Of a stretch of DNA of 36,318 nt, positions 6,551 to 15,419 are shown one piece after another. The notes beneath the pieces were generated by a model that was given only the letters and a program-made list of their open reading frames with translations, was not told the origin of the DNA and searched no databases. The stretch is taken from the NCBI GenBank assembly GCA_905214525.1, contig CAJMMN010000024.1, forward strand, positions 1 to 36,318, in the 5' to 3' direction. The position numbers were made by a program, and so were the translations under genes. Within the stretch, counting starts at the first letter, position 1, and every line of letters starts with the position of its first letter. The stretch comes from an uncultured bacterium. Its GTDB lineage: Bacteria > Actinomycetota > Coriobacteriia > Coriobacteriales > Coriobacteriaceae.

Positions 6551-8410
6551 ATGAATCCGTATACTTCTTCCGGTTCGGTCGCCACGATGACGGCCAACGT
6601 GTCCGGCAACGATAGCCTCAATGACCTGGGCGACGGTCCGCGCCAGCCCGGCGATCCCGAACGCTACCCCGTGGGCGCGGTGACTCGCCGTCTGCTGGGC
6701 TACGTCCGTCCGCATCGCATTTCGTTTACGGCGTCGTTTGTGAGCGCTGCCATCTCGGTGATCTTGCAGCTCTATACACCTATTCTCATCGGCGAGGGCA
6801 TCGACCTGATCGTCGCCGCCAGGCAGGTGGACTTCGATGCGCTGCTGCCGCTTGTCACCAAGCTCGCGATTGTCGTCGTAGGTGCTGCGGCTTTCCAGTG
6901 GCTGCAGGGCTATTGCGTTAACCGCTTGTCCTACGAGACGGTGCGCGACATGCGCGTGGAGGCGAGCGACAAGCTCAGCCGCATGCCGCTCAGCTTTATC
7001 GACAGCCATGCCCACGGCGACCTCATGAGCCGCGTGGTCAACGACGTCGATCAGGTGGGCGACGGTCTGCTGCAGGGCTTCACGCAGCTCTTTACCGGCG
7101 TTATTACCATCGTGGGCACGCTCGCGTTTATGCTCTCCATCAACCTGACCATGACGCTTGTGGTGGTGCTCGTCACGCCGCTTTCCATCTTTGCGGCCGG
7201 CGCCATCGCCAAGCTCTCAAATAAGAGCTTTACGGCCCAACAGCGCATCCAGGGCCAGCTCGGCGGCCATATCGAGGAGTATGTGGGCGAGCAAAAGCTC
7301 GTGGACGCGTTTGCCTACGGCCCGCGCGCTCAGCAGCGCTTCGATGCCCTCAATGCCGAGCTCTACACCGCGGGTGAACGCGCGCAGTTTATGGGCTCGC
7401 TCTCTAACCCCGGTACGCGCTTTATCAACAACATCATCTACGCCGTGGTCGCCGTGATCGGCTGCGTCGGTGTGATCACGGGCGTTCCGGCAGCGCTTAC
7501 GGTGGGCGGCGTGCAGATTTTCCTGTCCTATGCCAACCAGTACACCAAGCCGTTCAACGAGGTCACCAACGTCATTACGCAGATCCAGACCGCGTACGCC
7601 TCGGCGCGCCGCATGTTTGCGCTGCTCGATGCGCGCGAGCAGGAGCCCGACGCTGTGGATGCCATTGAGCTCACCATCCCGAAGGGCGAGGTTTCGTTTG
7701 AGCATGTGGACTTTAGCTATGTGCCCGACCGCAAGCTGCTGCAGGATATCTGCATCGAGGCCAAACCCGGTACGCGCTTTGCCCTCGTCGGTCCCACGGG
7801 CTGTGGCAAGACGACGCTCATCAATTTGCTGCTGCGTTTTTACGATATCGATGCTGGACGCATCATGGTCGATGGCAAGTCCTCGCGAGATTACACGCGC
7901 GCAAGCCTGCGCCGCGCCTTTGGCATGGTGCTGCAGGACACCTGGCTGTTCGAGGGCACGGTGGCCGAAAACATTGCCTATGGTTGCCCGGATGCCACGC
8001 GCGAGCAGATTGTCGAGGCCGCCAAGCGCGCTCATGCGCATAAGTTTATCGTGCAGCTGCCAGGCGGCTACGATACGGTGATCGGCGAGGACGGCGGCAC
8101 GTTTAGCCAAGGTCAAAAACAGCTGCTGTGCATCGCGCGCGTCATGCTCACCGATCCGGCGATTCTGCTGCTGGACGAGGCAACGTCGAGCATCGATACG
8201 CGTACCGAGCTGCAGGTGCAGGCGGCATTCGACGAGCTCATGGCTGGCCGCACGAGCTTTGTCGTGGCACACCGCCTGTCGACGATTCGCAACGCCGATT
8301 GCATCCTGGTAATGCGCGATGGCGAGATTATCGAGCGCGGCACGCATGACGAGCTGCTAGCGGCAGGTGGCTTCTATGCCGAGCTTTATCGTAGCCAGTT
8401 TGCCCAGTAA
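6551..8410 (+). CDS. ABC exporter half-transporter, catalytic subunit
   Basis: The 619-residue partner of the preceding gene starts directly after its TAA, with AAGGAGGG 7 bp upstream. A Ser/Asn-rich N-terminal tail precedes six membrane segments (about residues 50-330). The ATPase has Walker A GPTGCGKTT (414-422), a consensus Walker B with catalytic glutamate (LLLDEATSS, E543) and a switch histidine (H574, VAHRLSTI). Its signature is altered to FSQGQ (518-522). The altered signature faces the degenerate Walker B of the partner in the dimer, so this pair should have one working and one degenerate ATP site. It probably exports a hydrophobic compound or peptide. Confidence 0.94.
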   Translation: MNPYTSSGSVATMTANVSGNDSLNDLGDGPRQPGDPERYPVGAVTRRLLGYVRPHRISFTASFVSAAISVILQLYTPILIGEGIDLIVAARQVDFDALLPLVTKLAIVVVGAAAFQWLQGYCVNRLSYETVRDMRVEASDKLSRMPLSFIDSHAHGDLMSRVVNDVDQVGDGLLQGFTQLFTGVITIVGTLAFMLSINLTMTLVVVLVTPLSIFAAGAIAKLSNKSFTAQQRIQGQLGGHIEEYVGEQKLVDAFAYGPRAQQRFDALNAELYTAGERAQFMGSLSNPGTRFINNIIYAVVAVIGCVGVITGVPAALTVGGVQIFLSYANQYTKPFNEVTNVITQIQTAYASARRMFALLDAREQEPDAVDAIELTIPKGEVSFEHVDFSYVPDRKLLQDICIEAKPGTRFALVGPTGCGKTTLINLLLRFYDIDAGRIMVDGKSSRDYTRASLRRAFGMVLQDTWLFEGTVAENIAYGCPDATREQIVEAAKRAHAHKFIVQLPGGYDTVIGEDGGTFSQGQKQLLCIARVMLTDPAILLLDEATSSIDTRTELQVQAAFDELMAGRTSFVVAHRLSTIRNADCILVMRDGEIIERGTHDELLAAGGFYAELYRSQFAQ

Positions 8411-8412
8411 GC

Positions 8413-8455
8413 AAGACGTGGGGCAAATGAATCGGGTTTGTTCGTCCCACGTCTT
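8413..8455 (+). terminator. Hairpin after the ABC exporter pair
   Basis: AAGACGTGGG (8413-8422) pairs perfectly with 8446-8455 around a 23-nt loop, 2 bp past the ABC stop. There is no strong U-run, so its terminator strength is uncertain. Confidence 0.4.
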
Positions 8456-8530
8456 AAGTATTTGGGGGCTTGCGCTGCGGACGTTTTGCCCCCATCGGTG
8501 TCGCCCATGTCGCCAATCGGCAGAAGGTGG

Positions 8531-8558
8531 TTTACATCTGTCACGTTAGTACTAAGAT
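8531..8558 (+). promoter_or_regulatory. Candidate promoter of the flavodoxin gene
   Basis: TTTACA (8531-8536) and TAAGAT (8553-8558) are 16 bp apart. Just downstream, CTAAT-7-ATTAG (8565-8581) forms a small palindrome that could be an operator. Confidence 0.45.
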
Positions 8559-8617
8559 ATTCATCTAATAAATTGCATTAGTGGCTTTAGTTTTGGGGGA
8601 AACGAGGCAACGTGACT

Positions 8618-9169
8618 ATGACGTGCTCTTTGGTGGTTAACAGCAAGAGCGGTAATACCAGGATGGTTTCGGGCGCGATCAAGCGCGCTCTGCAGGCTGC
8701 GGGCGTTGAGTTTGTCCATGCCGCGGCGTTGAGCGACGATGCGGATGCAGATCAGGTTGCGCTCGAGGCGCAGGGCGCCTGCGCGGCCGACACGGTGCTC
8801 GTCGGTTTTTGGTGCGACAAGGGCGCGTGCACGCCTTCGGTCGCGGCGCTGCTCTCTGCCTTGCACGGCAAGCGCGTGTTCCTGTTTGGCACCTGCGGCT
8901 TTGGGGCCGACCAGAGCTATTACCAGCAGATTGTTGACCGCGTAACTTCCAATCTGGCCGAGGATGCCGAGCTTGCGGGCTGGGCGATGTGCCAGGGCAA
9001 GATGGGTCCCGCGGTTAAGCAGCGCTACGAGGCCATGCTCGAGCAAGATCCCGACAACGCCCGATTTAAGATGCTGCTCGACAACTGGGTTGCCGCGAAG
9101 GACCATCCCACCAAGGAAGATCTGGACCATATGGCGGTGGCGGCCAAAAAGGCCGTGCTGGGCGAGTAG
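8618..9169 (+). CDS. Flavodoxin-family protein
   Basis: The 183-residue protein has a flavodoxin fold signature. The N-terminal strand CSLVVNS leads into the phosphate loop SKSGNT (about residues 8-13), and VLVGFWCDKGACTPS and VFLFGTCGFG match the two later FMN-contact loops. The C-terminus is a helical region that wraps the fold in larger single-domain flavodoxins. It probably carries electrons as an FMN protein. Similar proteins are often annotated as BilS-like, but no bilirubin reductase gene is visible here, so I do not assign that role. GTG 8612 is an alternative start; ATG 8618 has better spacing from GAGG at 8604-8607. Confidence 0.85.
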   Translation: MTCSLVVNSKSGNTRMVSGAIKRALQAAGVEFVHAAALSDDADADQVALEAQGACAADTVLVGFWCDKGACTPSVAALLSALHGKRVFLFGTCGFGADQSYYQQIVDRVTSNLAEDAELAGWAMCQGKMGPAVKQRYEAMLEQDPDNARFKMLLDNWVAAKDHPTKEDLDHMAVAAKKAVLGE

Positions 9170-9204
9170 GCGTGTCGCCTCGCGCTCGAGATAACACAAA
9201 CGTG

Positions 9205-9232
9205 AAAGCCTCGAAATTCTCGAGGCTTTTTC
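9205..9232 (+). terminator. Terminator of the flavodoxin gene
   Basis: A 10-bp stem (AAAGCCTCGA, 9205-9214, with 9220-9229), a 5-nt loop and a T-run at 9227-9231: a textbook Rho-independent terminator. Confidence 0.85.
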
Positions 9233-9349
9233 TTGACTCAAAGCTGCTCCGTAGCGAGCGCTGCTTCTTATCAGCTCACTCAATCCGCAACAGGTGAGGG
9301 GCGGCGGCAGGCGGAAGCACGGGAAAGGCTCATCGCGAGTTCCGCACGC

Positions 9350-9375
9350 AAAGGAGGCCACATAACGTGGCCTCC
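9350..9375 (-). terminator. Terminator of the LTA-synthase-like gene
   Basis: GGAGGCCAC (9353-9361) pairs perfectly with 9367-9375. On the minus strand the stem is followed by TTTGCG. It lies 84 bp past the stop of the minus-strand gene. Confidence 0.6.
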
Positions 9376-9458
9376 GTCTTGCGCAGGACTGTCCGAGCAG
9401 GGAACCTTATATGCCTCCGCCCGGACAGACGTTTCAGTTATGAACTCGCAGCTAGTCG

Positions 9459-11759
9459 CTACTTGATCTTGGTCGTGCCCGGCGCCAGGTTGGGGTCGGT
9501 CTCGTTGGCCTCGGTCTGGAAGTGCTCCGTATAGACGTTCTTGCCGTCGCGGAACATCTCGTAGTACTGCATCTTGGCGTAATCCTCGCGCGCCTTGGTG
9601 GCGGCTGCGGCAGCGGCGTCGTCACCGGTGACGTTGGAGGAGAGCGCCCAGCGCAGGCTGGCGTCCTCGTAGCCCACGGAGTTGATGGCGGGCAGCGACT
9701 CGCGCAGCGTCATATGCGCCTTCTGGTAGTCGGAAAGCGGGGCGCCGATCAGCTGCATGAGCTGGGTGGACAGGTAGTTGGTGGACAGGTCGTCTGTCTC
9801 ACTCGTCTGGTCGCAACCGGCAACGTCGTAGTTAGCCCAAATGATGTAGTCGGTCTGCCACAAGCGCTCCTGGTGGGTGGCGTCGTCCTCGCCGGTAAAC
9901 CACTTATCGTTGAACTTGGACGGGAAGAACGGCTGGTGGTCGCCCCAGAACACCACGACTACCTTACGGTCGAGCTTGCTCAGGGCGTTGAGGAAGTAGC
10001 GAAGCGCCTGGTCGGACTGCTCGATGCACGAGACGTACTCGTCGACATCGGACAGCGTGCCGTCCTCGACGGTCTTGGCGTCCAGATCGGTCGTGTCGAT
10101 GTTGAGGTGCATCTGCTTATCTGCCGGCAGCAGGCCCGTGTCGTAGCCCGAGTGGTTCTGCATGGTCACATCGAAGATGAACTGCGGGTCGGCGTTCTGG
10201 TCGAGCAGCTCCAGAATCTTGTCGTAGGTAGCCTGGTCGGTCACCATGCCGCGCAGGGTATCGGCGCCCTGGAAATCGTTGATGGACAGGAACTGGTCAA
10301 AGCCAAAGTCCTTATAGACGTTCTCGCGGTTCCAGTTGGTGGCGTGGTTGGGGTGCATGGCCGTGGTGGAATAGCCGAGCGATTTGAACTGCTCTGCCAG
10401 GTTCCCGGTCGTCTCCATGTTGTAGATGGTGTAGGGGTACACGCCCGAGCCCAGGTTGGCCATGGAGTTGCCGGTCATAAACTCAAACTCGGTATTGGCG
10501 GTACCGCCGCCGTAGGCGCTCACATAGAGCTTGCCGCGGCTGAGGCAGTTGGACAGGTTCTTAAAGTACTGCGGGCCCTCGTAGCCGGCGCGCATGTTCT
10601 GGTAGATGGACAGGTCCGAGAAGGTCTCGTTCATGATGGCGATGACCGTGGGCTTCTCGCTGTCGAATTGCTCCTTTGCGGCGGCGCGCTCGTCGCTCTT
10701 GGCCGCGTCGGACTTGTCGTAGGCCTTGGCGTACTTTTTGAGCGTGGCCTTGGCATCGTCGACGGAGTAGTCGGCGGGTTTGGGCGGCTTGATGGACTGC
10801 GCCGCACTAATAAAGGCAGGCAGGTAGCCCTCGCGCCAGTAGCTCTCGAGCGGACGCCAGGTGTAGACGGTGATGCCGAGAGTGTTGTAGTAGTCGATGA
10901 GCGTGACATGCGCGGTCACACCGCCCAGGCATAGCACTGCCACGAGCAGGTTGGTGAGCAGCATGCGCTTGGCGTTGGCGGCACCCTTCTGACGGTGCGG
11001 TGCCACCAGGCCGGCGTACTCGCACAGCAGCATGGCGATGGCGGTAAAGCCCATGGACAGCACGCAGAACAGCGAGATCGAGAAGGTGTAGCCGTTGCCG
11101 GCGACCGCGGCGGCGGTGGAGATGGCCGAAAGGTCGCCCGGCTGGATGGGCATGGATTTAAACGTGATGATGAAGAACTCGGCAATGCCCAGGACAAAGA
11201 GGGCAAAGGCTAGGACGGCCGGTGCTGCGCCGTGGCGCTGGAACAGGAAGAACAGGCCGACCATGAGCACGGTGATGATGGCCCACTCGAGCAGGATGCA
11301 CAGGGGGTAGACCCAGGTAAAGTCGTGGTTGGACGAGACCTCCATGCCCAGCAGCGCAAAGACGCCGGCGAGCAGCAGGCACAGGACGGCGGCGACGAGC
11401 GGTTTGCCCACAAAGGCGCCGCGCAGGCGGGCGAGCTTGCCAGTGGGGGCGGGAGCGTCGGCCGAGGCGAACGCAAAGACGCGCGGGGCGATGCGGTCGC
11501 GGGCGATGCTGGCCCAAGCGCAGCCGGTGAGGATGGCGTTGGTCAGGATGAGCATCACAAAGGCGAGCGGCTCGTTTTGAGCGACGAGGCCAATGGCGCC
11601 CCAAATGGTCAAAAAGAGCTGGAACAGGCCGAAGGCGACGCTCCACCCAAGAGCGCTTTTGGCAACGGTGCCCGACTTTGCGCAAATGGCCTTGGCCTCG
11701 CGCAAGACAAGGTAGACGGTCGCCGCAAGACCGACGAGCGAGATGGCGGCAGCGAACAT
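9459..11759 (-). CDS. LTA synthase family membrane sulfatase (phosphoglycerol transferase-like)
   Basis: The 766-residue protein starts at the ATG at 11759, with GAGGAG 7 bp before it; an upstream GTG at 11774 is less likely. The N-terminal third holds several membrane helices (to about residue 290). The extracellular alkaline-phosphatase-fold domain follows. MNETFSD contains the catalytic threonine (T379), then come GGGTANTEFEFMTG, HPNHATNWNRENVYKDFGFDQF, MQNHSGYD and the metal-binding VVFWGDHQPFF. These are the hallmarks of LtaS and related glycerophosphate or phosphoethanolamine transferases that build wall polymers outside the membrane. The long acidic and Ala-rich C-terminus is less conserved. 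It stands alone with its own terminator; the exact polymer is not knowable here. Confidence 0.9.
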   Translation of the reverse strand: MFAAAISLVGLAATVYLVLREAKAICAKSGTVAKSALGWSVAFGLFQLFLTIWGAIGLVAQNEPLAFVMLILTNAILTGCAWASIARDRIAPRVFAFASADAPAPTGKLARLRGAFVGKPLVAAVLCLLLAGVFALLGMEVSSNHDFTWVYPLCILLEWAIITVLMVGLFFLFQRHGAAPAVLAFALFVLGIAEFFIITFKSMPIQPGDLSAISTAAAVAGNGYTFSISLFCVLSMGFTAIAMLLCEYAGLVAPHRQKGAANAKRMLLTNLLVAVLCLGGVTAHVTLIDYYNTLGITVYTWRPLESYWREGYLPAFISAAQSIKPPKPADYSVDDAKATLKKYAKAYDKSDAAKSDERAAAKEQFDSEKPTVIAIMNETFSDLSIYQNMRAGYEGPQYFKNLSNCLSRGKLYVSAYGGGTANTEFEFMTGNSMANLGSGVYPYTIYNMETTGNLAEQFKSLGYSTTAMHPNHATNWNRENVYKDFGFDQFLSINDFQGADTLRGMVTDQATYDKILELLDQNADPQFIFDVTMQNHSGYDTGLLPADKQMHLNIDTTDLDAKTVEDGTLSDVDEYVSCIEQSDQALRYFLNALSKLDRKVVVVFWGDHQPFFPSKFNDKWFTGEDDATHQERLWQTDYIIWANYDVAGCDQTSETDDLSTNYLSTQLMQLIGAPLSDYQKAHMTLRESLPAINSVGYEDASLRWALSSNVTGDDAAAAAATKAREDYAKMQYYEMFRDGKNVYTEHFQTEANETDPNLAPGTTKIK

Positions 11760-11822
11760 GCTGAGACTCCTCACAAACTAAAACCTACGAAAGCGGGGAT
11801 TTACCCGATTGTTACCAAGATA

Positions 11823-11846
11823 TGCGCAGCAATTGGTGGCTGCGCA
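11823..11846. repeat. Small inverted repeat between divergent genes
   Basis: TGCGCAGC (11823-11830) is inverted at 11839-11846 around AATTGGTG. It lies in the 213-bp gap between the LTA-synthase-like gene and the nitroreductase gene, where both promoters must lie, so it could be an operator. Confidence 0.35.
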
Positions 11847-11972
11847 CACCAACCAGCCATATTAACGCGCGCGTGTGGCGGTGTGGCGCAATGTAGTGGC
11901 GACCTGCGCGATAATGGACGGGAATTACACGGAAACGTAAAGGCTTCTTAAAGAAATGGCGAGGGTAGGGCG

Positions 11973-12845
11973 ATGAGCGAGCAGGTTTGCGAGGCGGGCA
12001 TGGGCGGCGACGGAGCTGCGGGCGTGGATACGTACGGCTATCCGGTCGAGACTACGGGCAACGCGGTACTGGACATTTTGGAGCACCGCTCGTCCACGCG
12101 CGCTTTTGCGCGCGATGACAACGACCGTCCCGTGGCGGTGACCGACGAGCAGCGGGCGGCGATCTTGCATGCGGCGAGTCGCGCGCCGTCGGCGGGCGCC
12201 ATGATGATGTATTCCATCGTGAGCATTCGCGAGCAGGCTACGCTGGACCGTCTGGCCGACCTGTGCGATCATCAGCCCATGATCGCTAAGGCGCCCTGGG
12301 CGCTCATATTTGTGGTCGATTATGCCAAGTGGATCGATCTGTTTGAGCACGTGGGCTGCTTTGAGCCCGAGTTTGTCGAGCGCACGGGCAAGGCGCCCCG
12401 CCCCGCGCCGGGTTTGGGCGACTTTGCCATCGCGGCGCAGGATGCCGTGATCGCCGCTCAAAACGCCGTGGTTGCCGCCGAGGCCCTGGGGCTGGGGAGC
12501 TGCTACATCGGTGATATCGTCGAGAACGCCGAGGAAGTTGCCGCACTGCTGGACTTGCCTGCCTATACCATGCCGCTGTCGATGCTCATCATCGGCACGC
12601 CCCGTAAGGAGCGCCCGGCAATCGCGCATCCCGTGGTGAACCTGGTGCACGAGGAGCGTTATTGTCGCGCCGACGCCGCGACGATGGATGCGCAGGTGGC
12701 CGAGATGGATGCGATGTTTCGCCCGCACGCCCGCGAGGTGGGCGAGCGCGTCATCGACATCTACACCCGTAAGCACACGAGCCCCTTTATGGCCGAGATG
12801 AGCCGCTCTATGGAGTGGTGGTTCAAAAACTGGCTCGGAAAATGA
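11973..12845 (+). CDS. Nitroreductase family FMN oxidoreductase
   Basis: The 290-residue protein opens its domain at about residue 30 with the family pattern VLDILEHRSSTRAF, where the Arg/Ser cluster binds FMN phosphate. It continues with RAPSAGAMM (second FMN contact) and AVVAAEALGLGSCYIGDI, the conserved alanine-rich helix and glycine turn. The C-terminal arm (MDAMFRPHAREVG to WWFKNWLGK) is longer than in small nitroreductases and resembles the NfsA/FRP-like group. It should reduce nitro, quinone or flavin substrates with NAD(P)H in the cytosol. The ATG at 11973 is preceded by GAGGGTAGGG. It is a single-gene unit followed by a hairpin. Confidence 0.9.
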   Translation: MSEQVCEAGMGGDGAAGVDTYGYPVETTGNAVLDILEHRSSTRAFARDDNDRPVAVTDEQRAAILHAASRAPSAGAMMMYSIVSIREQATLDRLADLCDHQPMIAKAPWALIFVVDYAKWIDLFEHVGCFEPEFVERTGKAPRPAPGLGDFAIAAQDAVIAAQNAVVAAEALGLGSCYIGDIVENAEEVAALLDLPAYTMPLSMLIIGTPRKERPAIAHPVVNLVHEERYCRADAATMDAQVAEMDAMFRPHAREVGERVIDIYTRKHTSPFMAEMSRSMEWWFKNWLGK

Positions 12846-12846
12846 C

Positions 12847-12881
12847 GAATGTGACAAAGGGGGCGTCCCTTTGTCACATTC
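12847..12881 (+). terminator. Perfect 15-bp hairpin after the nitroreductase gene
   Basis: Arms 12847-12861 and 12867-12881 (GTGACAAAGGG and CCCTTTGTCAC cores) form a perfect stem around GGCGT. There is no U-run. The CAAAGGG/CCCTTTG core recurs in the hairpin at 15338-15390, which suggests a dispersed palindrome family used as a terminator. Confidence 0.6.
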
Positions 12882-12963
12882 CATATCGCCGCGGTGGCCT
12901 AAAGGCCGCATAAATGTTTATCTAGCTGGGAAAACGGTGCCATTAAAATATGGGCTGATTACA

Positions 12964-12969
12964 TATAAT
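12964..12969 (+). promoter_or_regulatory. Consensus -10 box of kup
   Basis: A perfect TATAAT lies 36 bp before the kup ATG. The expected -35 position (CATTAA at 17 bp spacing) is poor, which may mean an activator is needed. Confidence 0.45.
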
Positions 12970-13004
12970 CCCGTCGAACGTTAAAATTGGGAGGAAACCG
13001 GCTT

Positions 13005-15032
13005 ATGGAACAAAAGGCAAAGGAAGTAGCCTCGCGCGCTGCGATTCCTGTGAGCATCTCGGCGATGCTCGTCACGCTGGGCGTGGTGTATGGCGATATC
13101 GGCACCAGCCCCATGTATGTAACCAAGGCGCTCGTTGCCGGCAACGGCGGCATCGGAAGCGTCACGCAGGAGTTCGTGCTCGGCGCGCTCTCGCTCGTCG
13201 TATGGACGGTCACGCTGCTGACGACCGTCAAGTACGTGCTGATCTCGCTGCGCGCCGACAACCACGGCGAGGGTGGCATCTTTGCCCTGTACAGCCTGGT
13301 CAAGCGTTGCGGCAAGTGGCTTATCATCCCCGCCATGCTGGGCGGCGCGGCGCTGCTCGCCGACGGCATCCTGACGCCTGCCGTTACTGTCACCACGGCC
13401 ATCGAGGGCCTGCGCACCATCCCGGCGGTCCACGCCGTGCTCGGTGACGACCAGGGCCGCGTTGTCGCCATCACGCTTGCCATCATCATCGCGCTCTTCT
13501 TGGTGCAGCGCATCGGCACGGCCAAGATCGGTCACGCCTTCGGCCCTATCATGACGCTGTGGTTTTTGTTCCTGGGCGGCACGGGCCTGTTCTTTGTCTG
13601 CCAGTATCCAGCGGTGCTGCTGTGCGTCAACCCGTTGCGTGGCATCGCTTTTCTGCTGAGCCCCAACAACCATGCGGGCATCATGATTTTGGGCAGCTGC
13701 TTCCTCGCTACCACCGGTGCCGAGGCGCTCTATTCCGACATGGGCCATGTGGGCCGCGGCAACATCTATGCCACCTGGCCGTTCGTTAAGTGCTGCCTGC
13801 TGCTGTCCTACATGGGCCAGGGCGCGTGGCTTATCAACAACGCCGGCAACCCGGAGCTCATGGGTATCGCCGACCTCAACCCCTTCTACCAGATGCTCGC
13901 CCCGGGTCTGCGCCCCTTTGCCGTCGGCCTTTCCACCGTCGCGGCCATCATCGCCTCGCAGGCGCTCATCACCGGCGCATTCTCGCTGGTGTCCGAGGCC
14001 AGCCGCCTGGACCTCATGCCGCATATGCAGGTCTTCTATCCTGCCGAGACCAAGGGCCAGCTCTACATCCCCATGGTCAACAACGTCATGCTCGTGGGCT
14101 GCGTCGTCGTGGTGCTGCTGTTCCAGAACTCGGCGCACATGGAGGCCGCGTACGGCCTGGCCATTACCCTGACCATGATGTGCACGACAATGCTGCTCTT
14201 CTTCTATCTGCACGTGGAGCGCAATCTCAAGGTCGCGCCGTGGATCTTTGCTGCCTTCTTCCTTTTGCTCGAGGGTTTCTTCTTTGTGAGCTCGCTCACC
14301 AAGTTCTTCCACGGCGGCTACTTCACCATCCTTATGGCTGCACTCATCATGGGCATTATGGTGTGCTGGTACAACGGTACGGCGGTCGAGCAACGTCAGT
14401 TTACGCTGCTGCCGCTGCGCAGCTATCTGCCGCAGCTCAAACGCCTGCGCGACGACGATCGCTACGAGCTCATGAGCGACAACATCGTGTACCTGACCAA
14501 GGACACCAACACCGACTATATCGACCGCGATATCGTCTACTCGATTTTGGATAAGCACCCCAAGCGCGCTCGCGCCTGGTGGTTCGTGAATGTCGAGACC
14601 ATGGAGGAGCCGCATACCTTTGCCTACTCGGTCGAGACGTTCGGCACCGACTACGTATTCCGCGTGCATCTGTACCTGGGCTATAAGATCAACCAGCGCG
14701 TCAATGCTTACCTGCGCCAGGTTGTTCAGGACCTGGCTGCCAGCGGCGAGCTGCCGGCGCAGACGCATGACTACTCGGTCTACAAGGACCCGGGCAACAT
14801 CGGTACGTTTAAGTTCGTCATGATCCGCAAGCTGCTGGCGCCCGAAAGCGACGTGGAGCCCAGCGAGCGTACGGCCATCACGCTCAAGTACATCATCCGC
14901 CGCGCCGCCGGCACGCCTGCGCGCTGGTACGGCCTGGAGAACTCCAACGTGAGCTTTGAGTACGTGCCGCTGTTCACCAAGTTTAAGGCCGTGAGCAAGA
15001 TGCAGCGCCTGGCTCCCGACGAGCGTCCGTAG
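13005..15032 (+). CDS. kup: Kup-type low-affinity potassium uptake protein
   Basis: The ATG at 13005 follows GGGAGGA by 9 bp. The 675-residue protein shows the Kup/HAK pattern. The first membrane segment reads LGVVYGDIGTSPMYV, the site of the conserved GDIGTSP motif. Then come HGEGGIFALYSLV, the K+-coupling region LGGAALLADGILTPAVTV, and GAEALYSDMGHVG. About twelve membrane helices span residues 15-460, and a cytosolic C-terminal domain follows. It should import K+ with H+. It is followed by a small membrane-protein gene and a KdpDE-like pair, so this cluster forms a potassium or osmotic response module. Confidence 0.96.
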   Translation: MEQKAKEVASRAAIPVSISAMLVTLGVVYGDIGTSPMYVTKALVAGNGGIGSVTQEFVLGALSLVVWTVTLLTTVKYVLISLRADNHGEGGIFALYSLVKRCGKWLIIPAMLGGAALLADGILTPAVTVTTAIEGLRTIPAVHAVLGDDQGRVVAITLAIIIALFLVQRIGTAKIGHAFGPIMTLWFLFLGGTGLFFVCQYPAVLLCVNPLRGIAFLLSPNNHAGIMILGSCFLATTGAEALYSDMGHVGRGNIYATWPFVKCCLLLSYMGQGAWLINNAGNPELMGIADLNPFYQMLAPGLRPFAVGLSTVAAIIASQALITGAFSLVSEASRLDLMPHMQVFYPAETKGQLYIPMVNNVMLVGCVVVVLLFQNSAHMEAAYGLAITLTMMCTTMLLFFYLHVERNLKVAPWIFAAFFLLLEGFFFVSSLTKFFHGGYFTILMAALIMGIMVCWYNGTAVEQRQFTLLPLRSYLPQLKRLRDDDRYELMSDNIVYLTKDTNTDYIDRDIVYSILDKHPKRARAWWFVNVETMEEPHTFAYSVETFGTDYVFRVHLYLGYKINQRVNAYLRQVVQDLAASGELPAQTHDYSVYKDPGNIGTFKFVMIRKLLAPESDVEPSERTAITLKYIIRRAAGTPARWYGLENSNVSFEYVPLFTKFKAVSKMQRLAPDERP

Positions 15033-15101
15033 TCGACGCTTGAGGTTTGGCTGCGAACGGGCAGGCTTGCAATGACAGTGATTGAGTCCTGGGAGGAAAC
15101 C

Positions 15102-15296
15102 ATGGATGCAAAGGCGCTTGACGGTCGCGATCTTGCGACCGAGCTGGTGCGTGAGGCGCGCGTCGATGCCGCCGAAGATCGGTTCTTTACGAATCGTGCC
15201 AACATGGACATGGCCGATCGTGTGATTTCGGTCGTGGTGACGGTGTTTGCCGCGGCATGCGTGTGCGCGCTGCTCGCGCACGTGCTGTTTGTCTAA
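15102..15296 (+). CDS. Small single-span membrane protein of unknown function
   Basis: The frame encodes 64 residues from the ATG at 15102, which GGGAGG precedes by 5 bp; an in-frame ATG at 15072 would add 10. The N-terminal half is charged (DGRDLATELVREARVDAAED) and the C-terminal half is one membrane helix (VISVVVTVFAAACVCALLAHV, with two Cys). It lies 69 bp after kup and before the sensor kinase, under the same likely transcript. I do not recognise a family. A regulatory small subunit of the potassium transporter is an inference from position only. Confidence 0.65.
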   Translation: MDAKALDGRDLATELVREARVDAAEDRFFTNRANMDMADRVISVVVTVFAAACVCALLAHVLFV

Positions 15297-15337
15297 CGAC
15301 CGCAGGCGACCGCAGGCTGCAAAGGCTATACACTTGG

Positions 15338-15399
15338 AACCACCACAAGGGAGAATCACCACAAAGGTGCCTGTCCCCTTTGTGGTGGTTTTTGTTTTT
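15338..15399 (+). terminator. Terminator with two alternative 5' arms
   Basis: The 3' arm CCCTTTGTGGTGGTT (15376-15390), followed by TTTGTTTTT, can pair with either AACCACCACAAGGG (15338-15351) or ATCACCACAAAGG (15355-15367). It separates the Kup genes from the kinase gene at 15420. Confidence 0.7.
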
Positions 15400-15419
15400 G
15401 AGAGAGGGGCGGGGCGCTG

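Noticed and set aside
5573..7015. A 480-codon minus-strand frame opposite the ABC genes
   Set aside because: It lies antisense to two clear ABC genes, and its translation resembles no protein family.
9522..10934. A 470-codon plus-strand frame opposite the LTA-synthase-like gene
   Set aside because: It is antisense to a gene with intact catalytic motifs; its translation is repetitive Val/Leu/Gly and has no domain.
12846..13004. A c-di-AMP (ydaO) riboswitch before kup
   Set aside because: The gap is short, and I could not find the conserved ydaO core; it holds a hairpin and a TATAAT only.
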